A DNA stretch of 64,000 nt, taken from assembly GCA_010015675.1 (NCBI GenBank), contig ML976997.1:534431-598430 (forward strand). The letters run 5' to 3'. The position numbers were made by a program, and so were the translations under genes. The notes beneath the pieces are model-generated. The model made no database searches, was not told the DNA's origin, and was given only the letters and a program-made list of their open reading frames with translations. Every line of letters starts with the position of its first letter. The first letter of the stretch is position 1. This DNA comes from Byssothecium circinans. Lineage: Eukaryota; Ascomycota; Dothideomycetes; Pleosporales; Massarinaceae. This document shows, one piece after another, positions 22,157-32,695 of the stretch.

Positions 22157-23475
22157 TTACCCAATGACCATCACGCCAGTTTCTCCAGATGGCTTGTTGT
22201 TACTATCGATCAAAGGCTCGCACTTCTCCAAGCTGAACTCAACGTCACCAGTACACTTCAATTTGAAGGCCTGACACTTAAGAGTCGGCGTGAACCAGCC
22301 TATCCCCAAATATCAGCTTATCAACACATTTGCTAACAAAGAAATGGTACTTACCATTGTAATCCACGTTCGACTTCAAACTGAAGCTCAACGTCACCGT
22401 GTCAGTAACACTTCTAGACTCAGACATGGACATTCCCTCCGTCACGGCGTTCGACCATTCTTTGGAAAAGGTCGATGTGATTGATCCTGAGGGACCTGCG
22501 GGGAAGACCGAGTACCCGGCTTGGAGGCTAAGTGATACGCTGTTGCCTTCCGACTTGGTGATGGACTTTTCGTTCGAGAGTGTTGAAGTGACTGATACTG
22601 ACACGGCGACAGATCGACTGCATGATTCGCTATTGCCACAGTTCAAGGTGTCGCCATAGACGACCTGCTTCCCGGCCTTGGTGTAGGTGAAGCCATCGGG
22701 CGCTGGCTTGGAGCACTATGCCATCTCAGTTAAAGGCGCACTACAAGGAGTGAATGGAGAGTACGTACAGTAACACCGGGCTTTGTGTCTGGGGGAGGAG
22801 ACGGTGGGTCATTTGGATTTGGATTGCGCCAGCTCCTGGCCTCCATGTTGTCAGTCCCGACAACAGGGTTCTCAGATGGCATCGAGCGCCTGGCGCGCCT
22901 TTTCTTGCCACTTGTAACAGCTCCTGCAGTCGAGCAATCGCCATTGCAGCAAGCACCGACAGAGATTCCACGTGACCCGACATTCGAAAAGTAACATCCC
23001 CCATGGGCCACAGAGAGCACGACGTTTCCGGCGAGCTTGGAGTTGATACTGCCTCTATCCGTGTTATACGGCTCAAACAGGAGGATACGGCAACCCTGTG
23101 CTGTTCAAACCCTCAGTTGGTCAACTTTCAATGCAGGGAAGCGAAGACTTACCGGGCTGTTGAACGTTCCACCAAACATCGTACCCAGCACCAGATTTTG
23201 AAGCAGCACTCTCCATGTTGAAGTTTTTCACGGTGGTCGGCTGGTCCCAAGATGTGACTTCGATGCTCTTGTTTCCCTCACAGTAAGAGCAGCCGTTGTC
23301 TTCGCCGAAGCCCATGGCGCATGGGACGATTCGAGAATTAGCTGCATGGCCTGGTTGGACCAGAATAGTCGCGATGGACAACTGAATTATGAGCATTAAT
23401 TCGCGCTGGTGCTTTCTGCTCTAGTCAAGCAAACATGGGCGGACTTACTGCAAGTGCGATGATGCCCCGCATCAT
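22157..23475 (-). CDS. Secreted protein with aerolysin-like Ser/Thr/Val region
   Basis: Five exons on the minus strand: 23475-23449, 23381-23153, 23100-22769, 22715-22355 and 22299-22157. The introns are 67, 52, 53 and 55 bp with GTAAGT or GTACGT donors, and every join keeps phase, giving 363 residues. The first exon encodes nine residues and completes a signal peptide with the second (ending near PGHAA). The secreted part has several cysteines, including the CCNGDC cluster. A KKRRARR run is a possible furin/Kex2-like site, and a short Pro-rich linker follows. The fourth exon is an alternating Ser/Thr/Val segment (SVAVSVSVTSTLSNEKS, SESRSVTDTVTLSFSLKS) like the amphipathic strands of aerolysin-type pore-forming proteins. 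A Cys-containing tail ends it. The resemblance is by composition only. It could instead be a lectin-like or structural secreted protein. Confidence 0.75.
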
Positions 23476-24619
23476 GAAGGAACGTGTAGAGGGAAAGTAA
23501 AATTCTGAAGTTGAAGGAGTGACGTAGAAGAAAAAATGTATTGTGGAATGGAACGGACTGCACATAAAAATTCTCTAGGGGTTTGCTACTTATACGGCTC
23601 ATGTATTCCTTGCAGAGTCCGTCCAGATCAATGTTTCCTCTCAATGTAGTTGTCCGTAGATAGTCCGAAATTATCTGTCTTATCCCTTCGCACTTCAACA
23701 AAGTCATACGCCTATGCACCGCCATACAGAAGGTTTGTAACATTTTGGGGTGATGTATTTCTGCCATACCGGATTCGCTTACCCGTTGCGCGTATGTGGA
23801 GCTGAAGTACTCGTCTCACCCTAGGCAAAGGAATGCATACCCTTGACTACTGGTCATGGTCATATTTTGACGTGTGACCCCTGTGTCATGCTAAAAGACA
23901 AACATAGTACCAAAAATCAGGCATTTATGGTATTGTCAATCATGCTGAAACTTCGATTGGCCTGGGCGGCATGTGGTGTGCACATAGCCACTTTGGATGC
24001 ATGTCTGTACCATGATCCAGATGGTACGGGGTGTATTGACTACGGAGATTTGTCTGAAGGCGGAGGACGCTTTGCAAAACACAGCTCCGCCTTGAGTTTC
24101 GTATGGCACAAGATATGCTATATGGAACAGCTAGCTGTATATTCGACCTATAAATCCTGCCAAAGCACGATGGTTGCTGCTAGGAGCGAGAGCCCAAGGC
24201 GGTTTTCACATTGTTAAATTCGGCACATCATATGGGAAGCAACAAAACACCGTCATAGCCATCGAAAGTAGTTCGTAGAATCTCTATCTTATTCCCGTCC
24301 TAACAATGAGATGTCTTTGCTGTCGTACGAATGCTCTACCTCTCAAATACCAGAGATAGTCAGATGATGGCAAATATTCTAGAGCCGTGCGCTACGCAGT
24401 CATCAATCGCCCCGCATTATATTTAACCTATAACCCACTTTCCTATTTCGACTTTCATCTTACCAGGCTTAGTACCACTATGCTTCAAAATAGGGTCGAA
24501 AACAACCGCCGAAAACTATACGTACGAGATGCGCACCGTCAGTACCCTGGAGTGAGAGAGACCTTTATCTCCGACGGACCTATTCAGCTCCACATTTTGA
24601 ATGTGATATTAGAGAATTG
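23476..24619. other. Intergenic, no gene seen
   Basis: Divergent region between two secreted-protein genes. Short frames only. Confidence 0.5.
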
Positions 24620-24625
24620 TATAAA
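24620..24625 (+). promoter_or_regulatory. TATA box of the secreted-protein gene at 24779
   Basis: TATAAA about 155 bp upstream of ATG 24779, in a pyrimidine-rich leader. Confidence 0.45.
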
Positions 24626-24778
24626 ACTGCCCTGGGACTTTAATATTCGCAGGACAAACAAAATAAACATTCATTGTCAATCGTTCAGCTCATTTACCAA
24701 CCATCACTCTTCAACACTTCAATTCACTCACCCAATCCACTCTTTACAACTTCAACCTTTCGATTCCAATCGCTCAAC

Positions 24779-25297
24779 ATGAAGTACCTCGCAGCTATGC
24801 TTCTTAGCGCCGGCCTCGCCACGGCCCTACCCGCCTCCCCCATCACCCCACCTTCCACCACTCCCACCAACACCCTCGCCAAGCGCATCTTCAAAGAAAG
24901 CAACTGCGGCCTCGACATGTACCAATCCATCGGACAGGGGGCAACCTTGACTGGTCTACGCACCCTGCAACGCATCGACGGCTACGACCGCGGCGACAAA
25001 GACTTCCAAGACATCATCTGGGGCGTCCCCGGCAAGTGCACTATGATCTGGTGTGGTGGCCAGGTCGGTGTCTATTTCTGCGTCGACAAGACGGATGACG
25101 GACGCAACATTCCGTTCAATCCCACCGATCTGGGCAAGGATCTGGATAGGACGTATCGCGATTGTTATGGAGGGCCGCCGAGCCATAGGGAGAGGGATGT
25201 TGCTAGGGCTTTCCAGTACTGGGGGCAGGGGTATAATCTGTTGGTGCAGGGGTCGGCGGATTGTAAGTACAGGAACCAGATTACTGGAAACAGCTGA
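24779..25297 (+). CDS. Small secreted cysteine protein (effector candidate)
   Basis: Single exon, 172 residues. A clear signal peptide (MKYLAAMLLSAGLATALPA) is followed by a Pro/Thr-rich propeptide ending in AKR, a Kex2-type site at about residues 37-39. The mature part has cysteines in NCGLD, GKCTMIWCGG, YFCVDK, RDCYGG and ADCKYR. The spacing of C...WC...VYFC.D resembles a common family of small secreted proteins of plant-associated Dothideomycetes. In that family a C..I.C....I..C.D core is held by disulphides, but this is recalled and not verified. An enzyme function is unlikely at this size. The start was chosen as the only ATG that gives a signal peptide. An ATG at 24674 would add a long non-secretory leader and lies close to the TATA box. 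Confidence 0.75.
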   Translation: MKYLAAMLLSAGLATALPASPITPPSTTPTNTLAKRIFKESNCGLDMYQSIGQGATLTGLRTLQRIDGYDRGDKDFQDIIWGVPGKCTMIWCGGQVGVYFCVDKTDDGRNIPFNPTDLGKDLDRTYRDCYGGPPSHRERDVARAFQYWGQGYNLLVQGSADCKYRNQITGNS

Positions 25298-26196
25298 ATT
25301 AAGCGGAATGGAGATGTCGGGTGAGGTGGTTGAAGTTCCCGGTGGTCATTGTTGGGCTGGGCGGCTGTGGAAGTGTTGGTTGGTTCCTTTAGGACAGTGT
25401 TTCGATTTTTTCACTTCTTTATTTCGTCATTTCCTTTTTCACTTTTAGATCTCTCTGTTCTTAGTTTGTGGTTTACTTTAGAATTGCGCCCCCAAATTGT
25501 TGATTGTAGCTGTCCCATTACACAGTCGAATATATCAGACCCAAACTACATTGTCAAAGTGAATCCCGCAGCTTAATACCCCCCATATACTAAACCCTCA
25601 CATGCTTTGGAGGATTTGAGCTTCTTCGTTTCATAAACGAAGGAGCATCAATGCAAAGATGGAAAATCTGTTACAATCGGCCGTAGCCTTTTGAGTAGTA
25701 TTGCAAGGAATGGGAAATGGCTACATCTCCACCAATTACCCTCATCGATTCCACAAGTCGCGAATTGCGTTTGCCCTCAGTGTCCATAATCTAATTATAA
25801 CCTTCAATAAGACAATCTGGAGTTCAGGTAGGTTTCCGTTGTCTCCTTTTGCTCTACCGCCATTCTGGAAGAGATCCGAATAATGCTGCTTCAGAGTCTT
25901 ACCGGACTATTGTCCGTAGATCACGCACGAGAGCCTGCAGGGCGACTGCCGCAACTATTTCCATGTCGGTGAACTCTCTTTTACGTTTTATGTTGGTGCT
26001 GGGGCCATTACCGGTGATAACCTTGGGGGGGCGCAGGTATGCTTATTGTTTCTCACGGAGCTGAATCTGACAAGTAGGCAACATTTACGGCCGACGCAGA
26101 GACTCCGCCCCTTCGAATCGGAGCATCACTTCCGACCCAGTATGGTCGCTGACTATCTCATTGTGGAAGTGAAGGTTTGGGTAGTAGAAAGCAATG
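25298..26196. other. Intergenic, no gene seen
   Basis: AT-rich 3' and 5' flanks of two same-strand secreted-protein genes, with no coding signal. Confidence 0.5.
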
Positions 26197-26204
26197 TATA
26201 TAAG
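26197..26204 (+). promoter_or_regulatory. TATA box of the secreted-protein gene at 26361
   Basis: TATATAAG about 160 bp upstream of ATG 26361. The downstream leader is rich in C and T. Confidence 0.45.
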
Positions 26205-26360
26205 CCGCATAGTCTTCAACTTTATATTCTTCAAACACTCACTCTCTTATGCTTCTGGCAAGCTTCCTTTTTATCCCACTTCTTTATTTCATTCCAATCT
26301 TGGATTCATCACTAGACTACACTCCTTTTCCATCAACTTACCAATCCCATTCATTTCACC

Positions 26361-27298
26361 ATGCGAATTTCACTTCTTACACTCGTAGGGCTTGCCGCTC
26401 TGAGCGGCAAGCTTGGAGCCCATGCTCGAGCACTGCCAGTAGATGCGATACTCCCACCAAGCTCCCTTTCGAACCCCCTCGACAACACTGCTGAGTTCGA
26501 TTTGGTGGATAAAATCAAGCGAGCTGTGCTCGCCGCAGCTCCTGCACCTCCAACACCACCTCAGCCGCCCAAACCTCCCCAACCACCAACCCCACCCGGA
26601 CCACCCAAACCACCTCTACCCCCAAAGCCTCCGGGGCCCCCAAAACCTCCAGTACCTCCCCAGCCGCCCAAGCCCATCCCCGGCCGATGCAGAGTGTCCA
26701 AGAGAACGCGCTTCGCAAACTTCCTCCGGTCCCTGAAGCCACCGGCCAAAAGAACAGTCGAAGATACCATGGATGCCGAAAAGATCTACGCCTGGCTCAA
26801 AACATCCCCCATCAACCCCGAAAAACTCGTCTTCTGGGGCGGCGATCAAATCGGGCTCAATATGGCGGATGAATTTATCAAGAAGAACCCCGATTACAAA
26901 CATTACCATACCATGGATGTCTTTGGCGTTACGAGCGGGTTCTGGAAGTACTTCGACACTGAATACTTCGCTGCCAGGGACTCGGCTGAACTGAGGGCCG
27001 CTCAAGCGGCGAGGGGGACTTATGCTCGGTCGATGGCTTTGGCTCGATTTGCGAAGAACCCGCTTGTGTTCAATTATCATGGTGGTAAGTGCAGCCCTGA
27101 GAATTTTGGGATGCCTTGGTATGAACTGACACGTTGATAGCTCCAGAGGGCGGTCTCTTGAATAAGGAAATGCATCAAATGAAATATGCTGGGAAAATTT
27201 ATTTGATGAACAAGGATGCGACTCGGGCTGATGATGTTGAGATGGACCTTGATCCGAACGATTTTCCAGATCCGGAAGTCAATCCAACCAACTGTTAG
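26361..27298 (+). CDS. Secreted protein with proline-rich linker
   Basis: Exons 26361-27084 and 27141-27298 (56 bp intron, GTAAGT...GATAG, phase 1) give 293 residues. A signal peptide (MRISLLTLVGLAALSGKLGA) is followed by a short propeptide-like region and a linker of about 50 residues made of PPxPP units (roughly residues 60-110). A basic stretch with KR pairs comes next. The C-terminal ~160 residues are globular, with VFWGGDQIGLNMADEF, RSMALARFAKNPLVFN and GGLLNKEMHQMKYAGKIY. That part resembles in outline a widespread fungal secreted family of unknown function. I cannot name it with confidence. The modular signal-linker-domain layout suggests a cell-wall or apoplastic protein. Confidence 0.7.
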
Positions 27299-27638
27299 TG
27301 AGCAAGATATATGGTCAGATATGGGGTTGGACAGAAGGGGATTAGATAGAGAGTTAAGAATGAAGAGCGACGTCTGTTTTGCGTGAGCTTGAGGAAATGT
27401 AATATACCCGTTTTGATGGCGTGAGTGAAGAGCCAAGCACGTGACAAGATGGTTGCCGCGTGAGAAAACACGCCATCCTGATACAGACTAGCGCCACCTA
27501 TGCAGGACCGTACGTCATCAGACCCTCGCAGCTGCCCCTCTATCTCCACCGAAAAAAGCCACCACTCTCGCCATGCTTCTGCCTCTCCCACCCCCAATGT
27601 CGCAGTAAGAGTCAAAGGTGAAAGAGAACGAGACAATC
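27299..27638. other. Short intergenic region
   Basis: Separates the secreted-protein gene from the Sac-phosphatase gene. No further feature seen. Confidence 0.5.
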
Positions 27639-30632
27639 ATGCCCGGGCTGGTCCGCAAACTGCTCATCTTTGCGGCTGTTGATGGCCTGATTTTGCAACC
27701 CGCGCCGCCGCGCAATCACCCGCCCGCGACGCAGCAAGCCATCAAGGTCGACTACAAGGGTAATGTCGGGCCTTTACTCAAAGATAGAAGGCAAGAAGAT
27801 ACTGCGCCTGTCTCACTGGAAGCCCATGGGATTATAGGGCTGCTGAAGGTCGCTACGAGTTTTTTCCTCGTTTCGATATGTGGGAGGGAACAGGTCGCAG
27901 AGATACGCGGGAAGCCGGTCTATAAGATCACCGATGTGGTGCTTATACCGCTGGCGTCGCAGGCCGATGCCGACAAGGCGATCGTGTTGGCGAAGGAACA
28001 TGTCAAGCGACGTAACGAGGCAGAAGGGCTGGGTGAGGATGCTTATGATAGCGAAAGCGAGGACGAGGCGCCTAGTGTGACCGACTCGCTTGTCGAGGAG
28101 CCTCCAGCTCCCCCAGCAGAAGCCAAGGACTCAGCCACGGGACAGCGAGGTACATTGAATAGGAAGACGAGTGTCGCCGAGGATGTAATGCAGCACAAGG
28201 GGCTGTATGGGCGGTTTGCGGATAGATGGTTTTCGAAGAAAGGATGGAAGAATGATAAGCGCCGGGCGCAGGGTATGAGCTCAGAAGAAGATCTGCGCAA
28301 GACGGAGCCGAAGAACGTGGAGTCGACGATGCCCAAAGAAGAGGAGGAGAATCCAAAGAGCCCCTCGATGCCGGATGGTCTTCCTGTGGAAGATAAGGAT
28401 GTGCCCGAACCGGTCAGTCCACAGGACATCCCGAAGGCATTAGCAGGTCAAAAAGATGATACGACGAACGCCCTACTGCCTAAGATTCTACGCACTACCA
28501 AGATGTACTTTGCATCTGGCAACTTTTTTTTCTCCTACGATTACGACCTGTCGCGAGGGATAGGGCAGCAGCAGCTCTCATCAAGCCTCCCTCTTCACAA
28601 ACAATTCGACCCTCTATACTTCTGGAACCAGCACATGGTCTCATCGTTCGTCGACGCAGGCCAACACACGTTCGTCCTCCCAATAATACAAGGCTTCGTT
28701 GGCCAGCGACCGTTTAGTATCAAGGTCGTCAGCGGCCAGTCCAACAGCGTAGTCATCGATTCAGAGTCAACTCCAGATGACGTAGAACTTCAGTCCTTAA
28801 ACAAGGACGAAAGCGCCGATCCCGAGTCGGATTCTGATACGAATACCGACACACCTACCCCAGAGCCATCGAATGGCAAAGACTTCTTCCTTACATTGGT
28901 CTCGCGACGATCGAATAAGAGAGCGGGACTTCGCTACTTGCGACGCGGCGTGGATGATGAAGGCAGCACGGCGAACACGGTCGAGACGGAACAAATACTT
29001 TCCTCCTCTACCTGGAACACCACCCAAGACACCATCTTCTCTTTCACGCAGCTCCGAGGCTCGATACCGCTCTTCTTTTCGCAATCTCCCTACAGTCTCA
29101 AGCCACAAGTGGCTACGTGGGGCTCGACCGATACCAATGCGAAAGCTTTCAGACGCCACTTTGCCGACATCTCGTCAAAATACGGCGCCATATACAGCGC
29201 TTCGCTTGTAGATAAACATGGCACCGAAGCTAAGATTGGTGAGCTGTATGAAAGACACTCGAAGATCCTCAACGAGAATGGAGGCATGGACGGCAAGGGG
29301 AAGAAGCTCGACTTCGAGTGGTTTGACTTTCACAATGTGTGCCGCGGCATGCGCTTCGAGAATGTGTCAAAGCTTATGGATACGCTGGGTCCCTTCTTCA
29401 AAGAAACGAGCTGGACAGAAATCTCTGAAAATCAGATCTCGCGCAAACAGTCTGGTGTGATACGCACAAACTGTATGGACTGCCTTGACCGTACAAATGT
29501 CGTCCAGTCTGCTTGTGCGCGCACCGCACTCGAGGCTCAGCTCTCGGCTGGCAGCTTCAACATCGATCTCCAGAACGACCCGAGCACGTCGTGGTTCAAC
29601 ACTCTTTGGGCTGACAACGGGGACGCAATATCACGGCAGTATGCTGGTACTGCTGCGCTCAAGGGTGACTTTACACGAACACGAAAACGACAGATTACTG
29701 GCGCGCTGACGGATTTTGGACTTACTTTAACGCGATACTACAACAACATCGTCAACGATTACTTCACCCAGGCGCTCATTGACTACCTCCTCGGCCGTGC
29801 TACCGACACCATCTTCGCCGAATTCGAAGCCGACATGAAAAGCTCTGACTACTTTATCGACCTCCGCAAAGTCCGACAAGCAGCCATAGAACGCTCCGCC
29901 GGCATCGTGATCGAAGATAAAGAGGAAGACCTCATCCAAGGCTGGACGTTGAGCGTACCGACCCAAGCAAACCACCTCAAGACGGCCACTTTTGAAGAAG
30001 CGGTCCTGCTACTCACCGAGAAAGCGCTTTACTTCTGCCGACTAGACTGGGGCACCGAGAAAGTTCGCGAGTTTGAGCGCATCCAGCTCGACAACATCGA
30101 GGGCATCTTCCGCGGCGTCTACATCACCAGCACCCTCGCACAGCGACACATGGACGAGGGGAAGAACGTCGGCTTCGTACTCCGCTACCGCGCCGAACCC
30201 ACCGGCGAGCTCGTCCGGCGCAACACGCGCTCCCTCGAATCTGGCAACTCGGGCGCTCCGTCTGACTCCAAGTCCTCCAAATCAAAGCAATCCGACACCC
30301 ACCGCTTCCTCGCCTTCAAAGCCTTGCCTCCGCGCAGCAGTATCCCGCCTTCCACATCCAACTCTTCACTGCCCGAGACGCCCGACAACGAAATCGAAGT
30401 CGTGAAAAGCATATGCGACGAAATTGCGCGAAGCGCAAATCGGAAGAAAGGGGCCGAGCAAGTGAAATGGAGTGTACCAGGTACGGATCGGCTCGAGGAG
30501 ATGGGCGATGATGCACAGGAGAGGGAGCTGAAGGTTGAGGAGAAGGATGTGATTGGGCTGTCAGATGCGAAGAAGAGTACGGGGTATTTGGAGCAATTGG
30601 GATATTCGCTGAAGAAGATGGTGTGGGCTTAA
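27639..30632 (+). CDS. Sac-domain phosphoinositide phosphatase with hSac2 domain
   Basis: Single exon, 997 residues from ATG 27639 (MPGLVRKLLIF). Sac phosphatases remove phosphate from inositol lipids at membranes. The catalytic loop RTNCMDCLDRTN carries Cys612 and Arg618, the C-x5-R-T signature of this family. The N-terminal Sac domain is interrupted by an acidic, Ser/Pro-rich insert (roughly residues 130-275). After the catalytic domain comes an hSac2-type segment (RSAGIVIEDKEEDLIQGWTL, DWGTEKVREFERIQLDNIEG), typical of INPP5F/Sac2-like proteins and a possible dimerisation or PH-like unit. The C-terminus is low-complexity and charged. No transmembrane helix is seen, unlike Sac1 itself, so a peripheral role on endosomal or plasma membranes is likely. 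This looks like an ordinary conserved housekeeping gene. Confidence 0.92.
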   Translation: MPGLVRKLLIFAAVDGLILQPAPPRNHPPATQQAIKVDYKGNVGPLLKDRRQEDTAPVSLEAHGIIGLLKVATSFFLVSICGREQVAEIRGKPVYKITDVVLIPLASQADADKAIVLAKEHVKRRNEAEGLGEDAYDSESEDEAPSVTDSLVEEPPAPPAEAKDSATGQRGTLNRKTSVAEDVMQHKGLYGRFADRWFSKKGWKNDKRRAQGMSSEEDLRKTEPKNVESTMPKEEEENPKSPSMPDGLPVEDKDVPEPVSPQDIPKALAGQKDDTTNALLPKILRTTKMYFASGNFFFSYDYDLSRGIGQQQLSSSLPLHKQFDPLYFWNQHMVSSFVDAGQHTFVLPIIQGFVGQRPFSIKVVSGQSNSVVIDSESTPDDVELQSLNKDESADPESDSDTNTDTPTPEPSNGKDFFLTLVSRRSNKRAGLRYLRRGVDDEGSTANTVETEQILSSSTWNTTQDTIFSFTQLRGSIPLFFSQSPYSLKPQVATWGSTDTNAKAFRRHFADISSKYGAIYSASLVDKHGTEAKIGELYERHSKILNENGGMDGKGKKLDFEWFDFHNVCRGMRFENVSKLMDTLGPFFKETSWTEISENQISRKQSGVIRTNCMDCLDRTNVVQSACARTALEAQLSAGSFNIDLQNDPSTSWFNTLWADNGDAISRQYAGTAALKGDFTRTRKRQITGALTDFGLTLTRYYNNIVNDYFTQALIDYLLGRATDTIFAEFEADMKSSDYFIDLRKVRQAAIERSAGIVIEDKEEDLIQGWTLSVPTQANHLKTATFEEAVLLLTEKALYFCRLDWGTEKVREFERIQLDNIEGIFRGVYITSTLAQRHMDEGKNVGFVLRYRAEPTGELVRRNTRSLESGNSGAPSDSKSSKSKQSDTHRFLAFKALPPRSSIPPSTSNSSLPETPDNEIEVVKSICDEIARSANRKKGAEQVKWSVPGTDRLEEMGDDAQERELKVEEKDVIGLSDAKKSTGYLEQLGYSLKKMVWA

Positions 30633-32695
30633 TCCTTCCGTCCCCATGGCTGGGGGCTCATTAGTGTAAGGAGCGTAATGGGCAAGCCCTGGAGCGAGGT
30701 GGCCTGGGTGATGAGACGGATCGGGATAGCATACGATACACATGATACCACGGAGTGTTATTTGGCGGACTGCAAGCACCAATACAAATAATTATGGGTC
30801 CGACCTTTCTCATCTTCTGCAATTTTCTCTCGGCTGCGCGTTCAGCACCTCCCACCAAATTTACTCCTGTCCCCCCACAACAACTACGCGACTCAAGCTC
30901 ATTTAACAAATCCACTCAGCATGACTCTTCCACTCCACAATATCTCCGGCCATCTTCGCTTCAATAATAATGAGATGCTGCAAAACTCCTCGCGACCTCT
31001 CTACTCTGATGGAATTTAGAAAGCCGGGTAGGAAATAACACAACGCTACATTCGAAATCTTTCGCCAAATTCCAGACGCGGAGCAGTGAGCACATCCTAT
31101 ATAATCTTTTAAAGCAGTGTTTCCCCCCATCCCCCATCCTCATTTCCCATATCCTGTTTTCCGAAAATTTCTCTGCGATCACAGGAGATCGGGATCTCGG
31201 ATTAATTGAGCATGACAACATCCACGCGGCGCGCACATCAACTTTCAAGCATTTCCAACAAGCACCGAGGCCCGAAGCTTTTCCATAAACTATGTGGAGC
31301 CCCATCTCTTGTCCTCCTGTGCCCATGGGCCAAGACCCGTGGGGGGTGCGGGGGTTTTCTCTCGCGCTGATGGATTTTGCGGTGGGGCGGGGAATGGCTG
31401 CTTTGGGAAGGGTATCCGACGACGTCGCGATTGTTGGGATGGGATGGGAGGATTAAAAGAAGGTGTGCGTGCATATATCGGGGGAATTCGTGGGAGGAAT
31501 ATGAGAGGAGGGTTTGCTAGGAGGTACGCAGTGTGGTTTCTTTCGATGCGTTGTTGCGCCCCTTTTTTATGATTCTGAGGAATGGCACGCCTGTGCTGGG
31601 CTGCGACCTTCGAAGAGCCGCGGAGCCTCACTACTAGTCTCGGCTCTCCATTTCTCTTATAACTCCGACCGTGTCAGTGCATCGCTTCGGCAGCTCGCCA
31701 ACCCGGCATCGAGGACGTTTCTCCCGTCCTCGTCGAAGCTCGAACGAACAAGCAAAGACCCTACATCTCCCAACAACAGCAGCATCCATGTACCCCGTTG
31801 AAAGCCTTCCCGTGGATCCCTAAGGCAGAGGCGAATGCGGGAGGTGCGCCAAAGAAACTAATAGTGGAAGTGTCTTCACATGCATGATGTACGCTGATGT
31901 TGGGAGGATTATGGGACTCGGCATCGCTGGTCAAGCTTTCTCTCAGCAGCGGGAGGCTGACGCTTGAGCGCGATCGCGACTGGGGTCAGGGTTACATTTA
32001 CATGGATGTAGCATGTGAGACGGTTCCATGGTGAGATGGAAGAGGAAAGGCGGGGATACGTCAGCGGCGTTGCTTGCTGGATGAGTGGCTCGTGCTGCGA
32101 CTGCGGGAATAATTTCGTGGAAGAGTGACGTCAAAGGGACGGCTGCGTTTCATGCTGAAGATTCTGGATTTTGAAGAAAAGAAAGAGAAGGGCTGCTTGT
32201 AGAGGAGCATTTTGGGTGAGGTGGGATGGAATAATCTAAAGACTAAGGGCAAGAATTTGTGGAGGAGGGCTTGGAGAAAGAAAAGAGCGAAAGACGGACG
32301 ATCGCGATGCATCAACCATCGGCCTCCCGACTTATTATTTTCTGACATGAATGATCCATCTCCACTTCACTAAACACAACATTGCCGACCAATCCACGCC
32401 CAACGCTACCGGACCCTATACTCAGTCAGGTAATCGGGCAGCACCAACTCGCGCTCCGCTCCATCGTTGCGTTCCTGTGACTGAGGTTGCGGGGCCCTCT
32501 CACGTTGCGCGAGGCCTTGCTGGCTCCATGGGGATTATTTCTGGGTCTGAGGGGTCCCCAAGCGGGTGGCCTGGGGTGCGGGTGGGACGTGTATAAGACC
32601 TGCTCGTTCCCTTGTATTGGGATCAACTGAGCACGCTCACCGTTCCAACGGGTCGCTTTACATATCAAGTTGATTGAATGTGAGGAGTAGCTACC
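30633..32695. other. Long intergenic region, no gene seen
   Basis: About 2 kb with short frames on both strands and none with recognisable content. It probably holds the promoter of the transporter gene at its right end. Confidence 0.5.

Noticed and set aside
30633..32695. Gene in the 2-kb gap after the Sac gene
   Set aside because: Several frames of 60-120 codons, but composition is irregular and none has domain, signal peptide or splice support.
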